From an uncultured Pelagibacteraceae bacterium (lineage in GTDB: Bacteria; Pseudomonadota; Alphaproteobacteria; Pelagibacterales; Pelagibacteraceae): DNA of 49,711 nucleotides. Shown here piece by piece: positions 32,399-41,530 of the stretch. Location: positions 1 to 49,711 of the forward strand of contig CACCJO010000004.1 in NCBI GenBank assembly GCA_902546375.1, given 5' to 3'. Made by a program: the position numbers and the translations under genes. Each line of letters begins with the position of its first letter. The first letter of the stretch is position 1. The notes below the pieces were generated by a model. That model had not been told where the DNA came from and made no database searches. It saw only the letters and a program-made list of their open reading frames with translations.

Positions 32399-33171
32399 TA
32401 TTGAATATTTTTACTTTTTAAAATTAAACTTGGATTTTTAAAATCTTTTTTTCCATAAAAAATTTCTTGTCCATTGAAATCAGTTACACTTCCGCCAGAG
32501 TGTTTTAAAATTGCATGGCCTGCAGCTATATCCCATTCTGATGCCCTTGGTTCTGCAACATAACCATCATACTCTCCAGCTGCAATAACACAAAATTTTA
32601 AAGAACTTTTCATCCTTACATATTTTTTAACATTAAGTTTTTTGTATATCTCATTTATTTCTGGTTTGATTTTGTTAGAGTAGGATACAAATTTAATCTC
32701 GTTTTTATCAAAATTTTTTGAGTTATCTAATTTAATTGGTTCTCCATTAATTAATTCAAAAGAAAAATCATCTCCATAAGAATAAAACATTCTATTTTTT
32801 GCTGGGGCATAAATTAATCCAGCAACAGGTTTTTTTTGAATTATTAATCCTGCATTAATTGTAAATTCATCTAGATCATTAATGTAATCATAAGTTCCAT
32901 CGATTGGATCGATTAACCAAAAATTTTCCAGGTTATTTTTTGATTTATTTTCTGATGTTTCCTCAGATACTATCGGGATATTTGGTGTTAAGCTTAATAT
33001 TTTTTTACTCAAAATTTTGTTAACTTCTAAGTCTCCATTACTTACAGGTGTATTATCGGATTTTATTTCTTTAGTAAGACCTTTTTTCCTAAGATTTATA
33101 GAAATTTTTCCTGCATCTAAAAAAGTTTGAATTAGATTTTCAACAATTTTTTTAATATCACTTTGATTCAT
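32398..33171 (-). CDS. cysQ: 3'(2'),5'-bisphosphate nucleotidase CysQ
   Basis: This 257-residue enzyme of the inositol monophosphatase superfamily removes the 3'-phosphate of PAP, a by-product of sulfate and acyl-carrier transfers. Metal motifs are present: WLIDPIDGTYDYIN (Asp residues and DGT), PIVSEETSE upstream, and SEWDIAAGHAILKHSGG near the C-terminus. DEFTINAGLI is typical of CysQ rather than SuhB. It starts 14 bases inside the DUF3553-like gene and continues into the 47-residue ORF, giving a three-gene unit. Confidence 0.92.
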   Translation of the reverse strand: MNQSDIKKIVENLIQTFLDAGKISINLRKKGLTKEIKSDNTPVSNGDLEVNKILSKKILSLTPNIPIVSEETSENKSKNNLENFWLIDPIDGTYDYINDLDEFTINAGLIIQKKPVAGLIYAPAKNRMFYSYGDDFSFELINGEPIKLDNSKNFDKNEIKFVSYSNKIKPEINEIYKKLNVKKYVRMKSSLKFCVIAAGEYDGYVAEPRASEWDIAAGHAILKHSGGSVTDFNGQEIFYGKKDFKNPSLILKSKNIQ

Positions 33172-33334
33172 TTATTTTTTTTAATTCTATATTTTCAGAG
33201 TTTATTACTTTTTTGCCAACATTTTGAAAATTAACAGTAATTTTACCTTTGATTATTGATTGAACTTGTCCTATTCCCCAATCTTTATTTGCTGGATTGA
33301 AAACTTTGTCACCTGGTTCAAAATCAAAAATCAT
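33158..33334 (-). CDS. DUF3553 small protein (58 aa)
   Basis: The 58-codon ORF reads [20 protein letters not shown], then [20 protein letters not shown]. The W-G-x-G-Q-V-Q-S...T-V-N-F pattern fits the DUF3553 family, a short SH3-like barrel of unknown role. The gene overlaps cysQ by 14 bases, so they are probably translated together. The start is 41 bases from the divergent mnmA start. Function is not known. Confidence 0.8.
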   Translation of the reverse strand: MIFDFEPGDKVFNPANKDWGIGQVQSIIKGKITVNFQNVGKKVINSENIELKKINESK

Positions 33335-33375
33335 TTAATTTAACTTATATTAGAAATAAGTATAAATACCATCAA

Positions 33376-34494
33376 ATGAATGATAATTTAAACTCTATTG
33401 GTTTAAAAAAAAATCCATCAGAAACAACGGTTGTTGTAGCAATGTCAGGTGGAGTGGATTCATCTACAGTTGCTGGAATGATGAAAAAAGATGGTTACAA
33501 AGTTATTGGTATAACTTTAAAACTTTATGATGATGGTAAAGAGGTTGCTGCATCAAAACAATGCTGCTCAGGTCAAGATATAATGGATGCAAAAAGAGTC
33601 GCCCAAAAATTAGGTATTGAACACAAAATTCTCTATTATCAAAACAAGTTCAAACAAGGAGTAATTGACAACTTTGTTGATAGTTATTTAAAAGGTGAAA
33701 CTCCTATTCCTTGTGTGCAATGTAATCAAACAGTAAAATTTAAAGATTTATTTGAAGTTGCGAAAGATCTTAAGGCAGATGCATTAATTACTGGTCATTA
33801 CGTAAAAAGCGTTACTGTTGACAATCAAACTAATATGTATCGAGCTATCGATGAAAATAGAGATCAAAGTTATTTTTTATTTAATACTTCTAGAGAACAA
33901 TTAAATTACTTAAGATTTCCATTAGGAGGCATGCTTAAAGATGAAACAAGATCAATAGCAAAAAAACTAAATCTTAACGTAGCAGATAAGCCAGATAGCC
34001 AAGATATTTGTTTCGTACCTAATGGCGACTATGCCTCGGTAATTCAAAAATTTAGACCAGACTCTTTTAAAAAAGGTAATATAAAAAATCTAGATGGAAA
34101 AGTGATTGGAGTTCATGATGGAATAATAAATTTTACAATAGGTCAAAGAAAGGGAATTAAAGTTTCAGATAAAGATGCATTATATGTATTAAAGATAAAT
34201 GCAGAAAAAAATGAAATTATTGTTGGTCCAAAAGAAAAACTTGGAAAAAAAAATATTAATCTTCATGATCTAAATTTACTTGCTAATCAAGATGAATTTA
34301 AAAATGATATTTTTGTTAAAGTAAGATCAACGGGCAAGCTTCTGAAGGGAAAAGTGAGTTTTAATAATAATAGGACAGCCTTAGTTAACCTAGAGGAATT
34401 TGAAGATGGAATATCTCCAGGACAAGCATGCGTTTTTTATAATAAAGATAAATTTGGTTATAAAGTTTTAGGCGGTGGGTGGATCAAAAATTAA
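33376..34494 (+). CDS. mnmA: tRNA-specific 2-thiouridylase MnmA
   Basis: This is a 372-residue enzyme that places sulfur at U34 of Glu, Gln and Lys tRNAs. The PP-loop [15 protein letters not shown] binds ATP. The two catalytic Cys are in [13 protein letters not shown] (near 115) and [12 protein letters not shown] (near 211). The C-terminal beta-barrel is complete, with [10 protein letters not shown] near 351. It is divergent from the DUF3553-cysQ unit, and its stop interlocks with the next minus-strand gene in TTAA. Confidence 0.96.
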   Translation: MNDNLNSIGLKKNPSETTVVVAMSGGVDSSTVAGMMKKDGYKVIGITLKLYDDGKEVAASKQCCSGQDIMDAKRVAQKLGIEHKILYYQNKFKQGVIDNFVDSYLKGETPIPCVQCNQTVKFKDLFEVAKDLKADALITGHYVKSVTVDNQTNMYRAIDENRDQSYFLFNTSREQLNYLRFPLGGMLKDETRSIAKKLNLNVADKPDSQDICFVPNGDYASVIQKFRPDSFKKGNIKNLDGKVIGVHDGIINFTIGQRKGIKVSDKDALYVLKINAEKNEIIVGPKEKLGKKNINLHDLNLLANQDEFKNDIFVKVRSTGKLLKGKVSFNNNRTALVNLEEFEDGISPGQACVFYNKDKFGYKVLGGGWIKN

Positions 34495-35201
34495 TTTAAT
34501 TTTTTCCACATAAAAAATGTTAATAAATAAAAAGTTATTACTCCTATAAAGTAATCCCATTCCAATGCATGTTTTAAAAACTTTAATTGAATTCCAAAAA
34601 AATCATCACCGGGTAGACTAACAATAGGTATACTTATTACTGCAACTATAATTAATATTGAAACTAAAATTATTTTAAGATTTAGCACTATCGGGTTTAT
34701 ATGATCTTTCAATTTCTCTTTAAAAGACCAAAAAGTTGCTACTAAGTAAGCCTGGGCAACAATTTCAAAAACAATAAAAGATAGCATTATTACTCTTCTA
34801 AAAAGTTTGTATAGGTCATTATCAAATTTGATACCTAAAAAAATTGAATGCACAGTTAGTGCAACCGCTGAGGCAATACCAAAAAAAACTATTTTTTTTA
34901 AATTTTTGTGTTCAGCTTCAAAATATTTTATGATGTCTTTATTAAATAACCAATATCTGATTAATAAATAAGATGTCAAAAACATTGCGGGCTTAAATAC
35001 TAACCAAGAAGGGTAAGGTCTAGCTGTTCTACTGATAGAGGCACCACCATCAAAATAAGGAATAGTATTGTGTAAAATGTCTGTCTGATTTGGGAATAAA
35101 CTATGAAACTGAGTTACTAGTATAAGACAGATATTTACTGCAACGAAAGGGACTATAAAAATCCATATGCTAATGGATCGTGCCTTCTCTATTGGATTCA
35201 T
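34491..35201 (-). CDS. Multi-pass membrane protein of unknown function
   Basis: This 236-residue inner-membrane protein has about six hydrophobic helices. A conserved-looking loop, [20 protein letters not shown], follows the first helix, and [20 protein letters not shown] closes the protein. This order resembles Frag1/DUF998-like membrane proteins, but I do not recognise it firmly. The gene shares its stop region (TTAA) with convergent mnmA and follows the 27-residue basic ORF on the same strand by six bases. Confidence 0.7.
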   Translation of the reverse strand: MNPIEKARSISIWIFIVPFVAVNICLILVTQFHSLFPNQTDILHNTIPYFDGGASISRTARPYPSWLVFKPAMFLTSYLLIRYWLFNKDIIKYFEAEHKNLKKIVFFGIASAVALTVHSIFLGIKFDNDLYKLFRRVIMLSFIVFEIVAQAYLVATFWSFKEKLKDHINPIVLNLKIILVSILIIVAVISIPIVSLPGDDFFGIQLKFLKHALEWDYFIGVITFYLLTFFMWKKLN

Positions 35202-35207
35202 TGAGGA

Positions 35208-35291
35208 CTATTTCTTTTTATTTTTTTTTCTAGCTCTTCTTTTTTTTGAGCCCATTTTTCTTCGGCCTCTATGTTTTTTCGGATATCCCAT
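35208..35291 (-). CDS. 27-residue ultra-basic peptide
   Basis: The ORF reads MGYPKKHRGRRKMGSKKRRA, then RKKNKKK. Of 27 residues, 18 are Lys, Arg or His, and there are no acidic residues. On the minus strand AGAAGG lies six bases before the ATG, an unusually clear ribosome site for this genome, and TATAA lies just upstream. The K/R-rich pattern around K-M resembles tiny ribosome-bound proteins (bTHX, or the COX24/AURKAIP1 domain), but it is too short for a firm family. It sits ahead of the multi-pass membrane gene. Confidence 0.55.
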   Translation of the reverse strand: MGYPKKHRGRRKMGSKKRRARKKNKKK

Positions 35292-35339
35292 TATTACCTT
35301 CTGTTATAATTTAATTGAAATTATGTGAGGGATATAGCA

Positions 35340-36542
35340 TTGTCCTTAAAAGTTATCAATTTTTTTATGGTAAAATCATTCAAGACATTTTTAAAACATA
35401 CTGCAAAAGATTTTCATAATCAGTCAGTAAATCCAGCAGTAGTTAGAGCTTCAACAATAATATTTAAATCAATGAGGCATATAAGAAAGACACAAAAAAA
35501 GGCTCAAAAAAATCCAGTTGGTGGTCATTACGATTATGGAAGACAAGGAACTTCAACAACCTATATTTTACAAAAGATTTTAACTAAGCTCGAAGATAGT
35601 TATCATGTATTTACTACTCCTACAGGTTTTGGATCGGTATTTTTAGCTATATTTAGTGTTGTTAGACCTGGTGATGAAATAATTGCTGCCGACCCAGTTT
35701 ACAGTCCTACGAGAGTTTTAACTCAAGATTTTTTAAAAGAATTTAATATTAAAACAATTTTTTATAATCCGCATGATTTAAAAACTTTAGAGAGAAGCAT
35801 AACAAAAAAAACAAAATTAATTTTTGTTGAAAATCCAGGTAGCAATACTTTTGATTTTCAAGATCTTGGAAAAATTGTTTCAGTTGCCAAAAAATACAAA
35901 ATTTTAACAGCAATAGATAATACCTGGGGTACACCTTACTATCTTAAACCAATAAGACTTGGTTTTGATATGTCTATTGTATCTGCTACTAAATATTACT
36001 CTGGTCATTCTGATGTTATGGGTGGAAGCTTAGCAGTTAATAAAAAAGTTTTCCAAAAAGTGAAAGCAGCCGAGAAAATAACAGGTTTAAGATTGGGACC
36101 TGATGATGCATATTTAATTACTAGAGGTTTAAGAACTTTGGATGTTAGATTAGACAGACATAGAGAAAATGCAAAAAAGATTGCAGTTTTCTTGTCAAAA
36201 AATAAAAAGATTAAACTTCTCTATCCATTTAAAAAAAATTCCTTAAATTTTAGAATGTGGAAAAAGTATTACTCTGGTGCCTCAGGATTAATGGGGCTTA
36301 AAATAAAATCAAATAATATCAATTCTGTCAGAAAATTTGTAAATTCACTTAAATTATTTGGATATGGTTACAGTTGGGGAGGTTTTGAGAGCTTGGTTTT
36401 ACATCAAGAATTTAGGGAAACAGGAAATAGAAAATTTATGAATTTAGCAAAGGATGAACATCTAGTCAGATTTCATATAGGACTTGAGGATCCAAATGAT
36501 TTAATTGCTGATATTAAACAAGCATTAAGATATTTGAAATGA
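35340..36542 (+). CDS. metC: Cystathionine beta-lyase (Cys/Met metabolism PLP enzyme)
   Basis: This is a PLP enzyme of 400 residues. The cofactor Lys lies in SATKYYSGHSDVMGG, with NTWGTPYYLKP and GGHYDYGRQGTSTTYILQK upstream, the usual MetC layout. Cystathionine beta-lyase makes homocysteine, pyruvate and ammonia. The start is uncertain. GTG 35325, TTG 35340 and ATG 35367 are all in frame. I choose TTG 35340 because GAGGGA at 35328-35333 is well spaced for it, while ATG 35367 has no ribosome site. It overlaps the MFS gene by 4 bases. Confidence 0.87.
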   Translation: MSLKVINFFMVKSFKTFLKHTAKDFHNQSVNPAVVRASTIIFKSMRHIRKTQKKAQKNPVGGHYDYGRQGTSTTYILQKILTKLEDSYHVFTTPTGFGSVFLAIFSVVRPGDEIIAADPVYSPTRVLTQDFLKEFNIKTIFYNPHDLKTLERSITKKTKLIFVENPGSNTFDFQDLGKIVSVAKKYKILTAIDNTWGTPYYLKPIRLGFDMSIVSATKYYSGHSDVMGGSLAVNKKVFQKVKAAEKITGLRLGPDDAYLITRGLRTLDVRLDRHRENAKKIAVFLSKNKKIKLLYPFKKNSLNFRMWKKYYSGASGLMGLKIKSNNINSVRKFVNSLKLFGYGYSWGGFESLVLHQEFRETGNRKFMNLAKDEHLVRFHIGLEDPNDLIADIKQALRYLK

Positions 36543-37759
36543 GTGCAGAAAAATTTTTTCAATCCAGAACAGCATTAATCACATTATTTGCAGCTTGTTT
36601 TGTTGTTTTAATTTCTCTAGGTGTACGACAAACCTTTGGTTTGTTTTTCATGGATTTCAATGAAAGTCTCAAAATAAGCAATACAGCATTTGGTTTTGCT
36701 ATAGGAATGCAGATGTTAATGTGGGGATTAACTGGACCTATTTTTGGTGCTATTGCAGATAAGTATGGTGGTCATATAGCAATTATTTCAGCATTTATTT
36801 TTTATGCAGCTGGAATATTTTTTTTATATACAGGACCTAATACGGGGATCTTTTTTCAAATACACATGGGGTTGTTAATTGGAATAGGACTAGGAGGAAC
36901 TGCCATAAGTATTCCAATGTCTATTGTTGGAAAACACTTTCCTTTATCTACAAGAACTATTGCAATGAGTTTTGTGACTGCTGTTGGATCGTTTGGTTAC
37001 TTTTTGTCTCCAATTTTCACAAGTTACTCTCTTAATGAATTTGGATGGAATTATACTTTATTCGTTTTTGGAATTCTTTTAATTGCTGGTTTAGTAGCCG
37101 CTTATTTCGTAAGATCTCCATCTGCAACTGAAAATGCAGAAAAAACATCAGACCAATCATTTTCTGAAGCACTTAATGAAGCATTGAAAACAAAAAGTTA
37201 TATTTTACTAGTATCTGGTTTCTTTGTTTGTGGATTTCATATTACTTTAGTTGGAACTCATGTTCCTAAGTATGTAATAGATAGAGGTCTTGAGGATTGG
37301 ACTGCTGCTGCTATTTTATCTCTAATTGGGTTATTCAATATATTTGGCTCTTTATTGAGCGGCTATCTTTCTGCAAAAATGAGTAAAAAAATAATCTTAA
37401 GTGCAATCTACTTTTTGCGAGGAGTTTCAATAATATTCTTTATATTTACTCCAGCTAGTAATATTGCAGCATTTATATTTGGAGCAAGTTTTGGGTTCCT
37501 CTGGTTATCGACAGTACCGGCTACCAGCGGAATAGTTGCTCATCTTTTTGGAACAAAATATTTAGGCTTGTTATATGGAATAGTTTTTTTAAGTCATCAA
37601 ATTGGTTCGTTCTTTGGTGCATATCTTGGAGGTTTATTTCACGATACTTATGGGTCATATGACTATGCGTGGTATTTAGCAATTGCTTTATCTGTTTTTG
37701 CAGCAATAATTCATTTACCAATAAAAGAAAAACCAGTTTTAAGATTAAAAACAGAATAA
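36539..37759 (+). CDS. Major facilitator superfamily transporter
   Basis: This is a 406-residue inner-membrane carrier with 12 helices in two halves. Early motifs are SLGVRQTFGLFFMDFNESL and GPIFGAIADKYGGH (the MFS loop 2-3 motif A), with the matching GSLLSGYLSAKMSKK in the second half. Its shape is that of monocarboxylate/oxalate-formate-type MFS proteins. The start codon overlaps the metC stop (ATGA), so co-expression is expected. That could point to a sulfur amino acid or pyruvate-like substrate, which is inference. Confidence 0.87.
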   Translation: MSAEKFFQSRTALITLFAACFVVLISLGVRQTFGLFFMDFNESLKISNTAFGFAIGMQMLMWGLTGPIFGAIADKYGGHIAIISAFIFYAAGIFFLYTGPNTGIFFQIHMGLLIGIGLGGTAISIPMSIVGKHFPLSTRTIAMSFVTAVGSFGYFLSPIFTSYSLNEFGWNYTLFVFGILLIAGLVAAYFVRSPSATENAEKTSDQSFSEALNEALKTKSYILLVSGFFVCGFHITLVGTHVPKYVIDRGLEDWTAAAILSLIGLFNIFGSLLSGYLSAKMSKKIILSAIYFLRGVSIIFFIFTPASNIAAFIFGASFGFLWLSTVPATSGIVAHLFGTKYLGLLYGIVFLSHQIGSFFGAYLGGLFHDTYGSYDYAWYLAIALSVFAAIIHLPIKEKPVLRLKTE

Positions 37760-37760
37760 A

Positions 37761-38912
37761 TTGAATAGAACAAATCAATTAACAAAAATACATTTATCAG
37801 GGAAACCCTACATTATCTATAAATCTCAAAACGGGTTTGATCTTTACACAGATTTTTCAAAAAAAATAATTTTGAATAATAAAAATATTAAAAGTTTTTT
37901 AACAAAAAAAAATAAAAAACAATCAACCAACACAGATCTTTTTATTGGTTTTTTTGGATATGAGTTATTAAATAATCTGATTGATGTAAAAGTTCCTAAA
38001 CAAAAAAATTTTAACTTTCCAAAGGGAATTTTTTATAAACCAGAAAAAAAGATCAAACTCAGTAACAAGTTAAATTATGATTTAAAAAATTTTGAATGTG
38101 GAAACTTTAAAATTAATATTAATAGAAAAAATTATACAAAAATATTCAATAAATTTAAGAAAAAGATAAAAAGTGGCGAGACATATCAAATTAAAATTTG
38201 CACTAAATATAAAACAAAGTCAAAAATCAATCCGTTAGATTTTTTTTCAAGGTTATCTGATACCAATCTAGCTCCAGAGGCTTTTATGATTAAAGATAAT
38301 AATTACTCAATTATTAGCTGTTCCCCAGAAACTTTGATTATAAAAAAAGGAAGCGACATATCTACAAAACCAATAGCAGGGACTGTAAAAAAAACAAAGC
38401 AGTTAAATAAAATAAAAGCATTAAATTATTTTAGAAAAAATTTAAAAGAAACCAAAGAGCACAATATGATTGTTGATATGGAAAGAAATGATTTATCAAG
38501 AATTTGTAAGATAGGTTCAGTAAAATTGTCTAAACAAAAAATCGTTGAGGAATATAAAGACCTTTTTCATTATGTTAGCCTAATTAAGGGAAAATTAAAA
38601 AAAAATATAAATAATTTTGAAATAATTAAAGCAATGATGCCAGGTGGTTCAGTTATTGGGTGTCCAAAGATTAATACGCTTAATCTTTTAAATAATCAGG
38701 AAAAAGAAAATAGAAATATTTATACAGGAAGTTTTGGTTACATAAAATTCAATGGCGATATGAGATTTAATATTATTATAAGATCAATTTTAAATTTTAA
38801 AAACATATCCGAAATTTCAGTTGCCTCAGGTGTTGTTGTAGATAGTAATGCCAATCATGAGTTTAATGAGAATTTTCTTAAAGCTAAAGCGTTAATAGAT
38901 TTATTCAAATGA
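37761..38912 (+). CDS. pabB: Aminodeoxychorismate synthase component I PabB
   Basis: This is a 383-residue chorismate-binding enzyme that aminates chorismate in p-aminobenzoate synthesis. Motifs present: SGETYQIKIC, CSPETLI, TKPIAGT, MIVDMERNDLSRI, MMPGGSVIGCPK and YTGSFGYIKFNGDMRFN. The motif at TKPIAGT has Ala where E. coli PabB has catalytic Lys274 (PIKGT), so it resembles TrpE there. The start is TTG at 37761, one base after the MFS stop. It is followed directly by pabA and pabC, which argues for PabB rather than TrpE. Confidence 0.88.
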   Translation: MNRTNQLTKIHLSGKPYIIYKSQNGFDLYTDFSKKIILNNKNIKSFLTKKNKKQSTNTDLFIGFFGYELLNNLIDVKVPKQKNFNFPKGIFYKPEKKIKLSNKLNYDLKNFECGNFKININRKNYTKIFNKFKKKIKSGETYQIKICTKYKTKSKINPLDFFSRLSDTNLAPEAFMIKDNNYSIISCSPETLIIKKGSDISTKPIAGTVKKTKQLNKIKALNYFRKNLKETKEHNMIVDMERNDLSRICKIGSVKLSKQKIVEEYKDLFHYVSLIKGKLKKNINNFEIIKAMMPGGSVIGCPKINTLNLLNNQEKENRNIYTGSFGYIKFNGDMRFNIIIRSILNFKNISEISVASGVVVDSNANHEFNENFLKAKALIDLFK

Positions 38913-39466
38913 TTTATGTAATTGATCATAACGACTCCTTTACTCACAATGTAGTTCATCAATTTGCTTTGTTTGACAAAGTCGAGTGTGATAACTATGA
39001 TAAAGTTAGTGAAAATAAAATTAAGCAAGCATCAACAATAATTTTTTCACCTGGACCAGGAAATCCTAAAAATTATCCAATCACTTCAAAAATATACAAA
39101 AAATATAAAGGTAAAAAAAGAATAATAGGTATCTGTTTAGGATTTCAACATATTCTTTTTTGCGAAGGTGCAAAAATTGTAGAACAAAAAAAAATTTATC
39201 ATGGTTTTCAATCAAATGTAAAAGTTATCACTAATAAATCTTTATTCAAAAAAGGAAAAATATTTAAAGTTGGCAGGTATCATTCTTTAAAATTAAAAGA
39301 GCCTTTTAAATCTATAAATTTTGAGATAACTATGAGATGTTTAAATTCAAAAGTCGCGATGGCATTTGAAAATAAAAAGGAAAAAATATATGGATTTCAA
39401 TTTCACCCAGAATCTTTTTTAACTATAAATGGTAACTTACTTATTAAAAAAATCTTATCAACTTAA
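38909..39466 (+). CDS. pabA: Aminodeoxychorismate synthase glutaminase PabA
   Basis: This is a 185-residue class I glutamine amidotransferase. It starts IYVIDHNDSFTHNVVHQFAL, has FSPGPGNPKNYP, the nucleophile in IGICLGFQHIL and the His-Glu pair in GFQFHPESFL. It delivers ammonia to PabB. The start overlaps pabB by 4 bases (ATGA), and pabC overlaps its own end by 38 bases. In some bacteria one PabA also serves TrpE. The genome outside this window would decide. Confidence 0.92.
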   Translation: MIYVIDHNDSFTHNVVHQFALFDKVECDNYDKVSENKIKQASTIIFSPGPGNPKNYPITSKIYKKYKGKKRIIGICLGFQHILFCEGAKIVEQKKIYHGFQSNVKVITNKSLFKKGKIFKVGRYHSLKLKEPFKSINFEITMRCLNSKVAMAFENKKEKIYGFQFHPESFLTINGNLLIKKILST

Positions 39467-40202
39467 AGACTTAAAACAGATAGAGTTCCATGATCTTTGG
39501 GGAGATCATGGAATTTTTACAACGATGTGGATTTTTGGTAAACCAGCAAAAATTTTATTTTTTGATAATCATTTAAAAAATTTAATTTTTTCATTAAAAA
39601 AATATCAAATTAAAAAAAAATCTTTAAAGTCAGATATTTTAAAAATAATTAATAAAAATTTATCCAAAAAGAGGAAATATAATCATCTATTGAGAATTGC
39701 GATAAATAAAAAAATTATTTCAATATCTTTGAGAAAAAGAGTTAAACCAAAATTGAATTTTAATTTGAAGTTAGTAAAATTAAAAAGAGAAAAACCAGAA
39801 TTTAAAAATTTAAAATACAAAAAGATATTATCTTATTTATCTAAAATGGATAACTCCCAATCAGATATTGCATTGGTATCCAATAAGAAATTATTAGAGA
39901 CCGGAACCTCAAATTTATTATTTGTTAAAGATCAAAAATTCTTTACACCCAAAAAAGATTATTATGAGGGAAATACTTATAAATTTTTTAAAACAAAGAT
40001 AAAAAAAATAATTAAAAAAGATATTTTGCTTAATGAGATAAAAAATTATGATGAAATATTATTAATTGGATCTGGGAAAGGTGTTACTTCAGTAAGGACT
40101 ATTAATGAACTTAAATGGAAAAGAAAAAACCTAGAAAAATTCAAGTTTCTATCAAAACGATATGATGCAGTTATAAATAAATGCAATTCTTATAAATTTT
40201 AA
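39429..40202 (+). CDS. pabC: Aminodeoxychorismate lyase PabC (branched-chain aminotransferase-fold)
   Basis: This is a 257-residue class IV PLP-fold protein that would cleave aminodeoxychorismate to p-aminobenzoate and pyruvate. The start FHDLWGDHGIFTTMWIFGKP is the family N-terminus, and LLETGTSNLLFVKDQKFFTP is the common cofactor-phosphate block. The ORF overlaps pabA by 38 bases, a long overlap even here. A shorter start further in is possible but would cut into the fold. It is very Lys-rich, and the assignment leans on gene order as well as motifs. Confidence 0.82.
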   Translation: MVTYLLKKSYQLKDLKQIEFHDLWGDHGIFTTMWIFGKPAKILFFDNHLKNLIFSLKKYQIKKKSLKSDILKIINKNLSKKRKYNHLLRIAINKKIISISLRKRVKPKLNFNLKLVKLKREKPEFKNLKYKKILSYLSKMDNSQSDIALVSNKKLLETGTSNLLFVKDQKFFTPKKDYYEGNTYKFFKTKIKKIIKKDILLNEIKNYDEILLIGSGKGVTSVRTINELKWKRKNLEKFKFLSKRYDAVINKCNSYKF

Positions 40203-40205
40203 AAC

Positions 40206-40604
40206 ATGAGAGATCCAAACAATCCTTGTTTATTTTGTAATGTCAAAAAAAGTGGATGTGCTCATGAAAATGAGCTAGCATATGCAAGTTATGACACATA
40301 TCCAGTTTCAGAACATCATTGTTTGATTATACCTAAAAGACACATAAAAGATTATTTTGAAATATCTAATGATGAGTTGGTTGCATGTAATGATCTTTTA
40401 AAAATTGTAAAAAAAGAAATAATCAATAAAGATCCATTAGTTAAAGGATTTAATCTAGGCACAAATATAGGAATTGTATCTGGTCAATCTATTTTACATT
40501 GTCATTTTCATCTGATTCCCCGAAGAGAAGGAGATGTAGATAATCCTCAGGGTGGAGTACGATCGGTTATTCCAAACAAACAACATTATAAAAGAAATAA
40601 TTAG
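40206..40604 (+). CDS. HIT-family nucleotide hydrolase/transferase
   Basis: This is a 132-residue HIT protein. The motif ILHCHFHLIPR gives His-x-His-x-His with the catalytic middle His, and Cys residues at the N-terminus (CLFCNVKKSGC) could hold zinc as in HINT and GalT-like members. SEHHCLIIPKRHIKDYFEI is the typical core. Substrates would be nucleotide phosphoramidates or dinucleotides. It follows pabC by three bases and ends the p-aminobenzoate operon. Confidence 0.9.
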   Translation: MRDPNNPCLFCNVKKSGCAHENELAYASYDTYPVSEHHCLIIPKRHIKDYFEISNDELVACNDLLKIVKKEIINKDPLVKGFNLGTNIGIVSGQSILHCHFHLIPRREGDVDNPQGGVRSVIPNKQHYKRNN

Positions 40605-40638
40605 CCTGTTATAAAAGACAAATTGACCCTAGTTTGAG

Positions 40639-40657
40639 GTTGAACTATAAATTCAAC
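40639..40657. promoter_or_regulatory. Inverted repeat in the aprM promoter region
   Basis: GTTGAA (40639-40644) and TTCAAC (40652-40657) form a perfect inverted repeat with a 7-base A/T centre, 48 bases before the aprM start. It is followed by TATATAAAA, a plausible -10 region. It could be a regulator site for the sulfite-oxidation operon. The only support is dyad symmetry and position. Confidence 0.4.
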
Positions 40658-40704
40658 TATATATAAAACTGTAAAATTAATTCAAAATTTAACAAAAGGC
40701 GGAA

Positions 40705-41499
40705 ATGTTAAGCAACAATCCATTTTCAATTTTATCAGAAACCATTTCACCATTTGCTATGCAATCTTTTATTATTTCAATGGTTTTGTTGATTGCGGTT
40801 GGAACTATTATTCAAATGATACATCATAAAAATTTAACTTATTTTTTTAATAACGCAAAAAAAGCAAAACTATCAGCGACAAAAGAACTAGGTGTTGGGG
40901 AAAAAGTTTCCGTGATTGCTAAAACAACAGTTGTTGATATTGGTACTACGTCTGAATTAGGTTTTGGTAAAAGAAGACTGGCCCATGTTCTAGGAATGTA
41001 CGGAACAATTTTATTTTGGGTGTCTTCAGCTGTTTTAGTTTTTTGTTACACAGGTGCTGATAAACCAAGTTCTCAAACTTGGTCATTAATTTGGCATGCA
41101 GGAGCAATATTAACTTGCTTGGGTGGGTATTGGTTTTGGTTTTTTTTAAGAGTTGATGTTTCAGCAGAAGCTCATCCTTGGTATAGAATCATTAAGGCTG
41201 ATTTATTTGTTTTAGCTTTACTTGCATGTTCAACTTTTGGGTTAGCATGGTCTTACACTCAATTTAATGGTCAAATGGGATTATCATATTTATTTTTAAC
41301 TTTATTTGTTGCATCTAATTTAATTTTATTTGGTGGTGTTTATTGGTCTAAATTTGCCCATATGTTCTACAAACCAGGAGCAGCAATACAAAAAAATCTA
41401 GCTGAAGCTGATGGTTCAAGAGACAATCTTCCCCCACCAGCAGATGCCCCTGAGCAATTTGGCTTAGGTATAAAAAGAGAAGAGCCAAAACACTATTAA
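40705..41499 (+). CDS. aprM: APS reductase membrane anchor AprM
   Basis: This is a 264-residue membrane protein with about five helices and His residues facing the membrane (SLIWHAGAILTCLGGYWFW). It is placed directly ahead of aprB and aprA with AAAGGCGGA before the ATG. AprM is thought to pass electrons between cytosolic AprBA and the quinone pool in sulfur-oxidising bacteria and SAR11. The assignment depends on gene order, size and the helix pattern. Confidence 0.87.
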   Translation: MLSNNPFSILSETISPFAMQSFIISMVLLIAVGTIIQMIHHKNLTYFFNNAKKAKLSATKELGVGEKVSVIAKTTVVDIGTTSELGFGKRRLAHVLGMYGTILFWVSSAVLVFCYTGADKPSSQTWSLIWHAGAILTCLGGYWFWFFLRVDVSAEAHPWYRIIKADLFVLALLACSTFGLAWSYTQFNGQMGLSYLFLTLFVASNLILFGGVYWSKFAHMFYKPGAAIQKNLAEADGSRDNLPPPADAPEQFGLGIKREEPKHY

Positions 41500-41530
41500 T
41501 ATGTTATTAGAAAAAGGAGAAAAATAAATT

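Noticed and set aside
37521-37778. 85-codon open frame antisense to the MFS gene end
   Set aside because: Leu/His-rich shadow of membrane-helix codons, with no ribosome site and no recognisable pattern.
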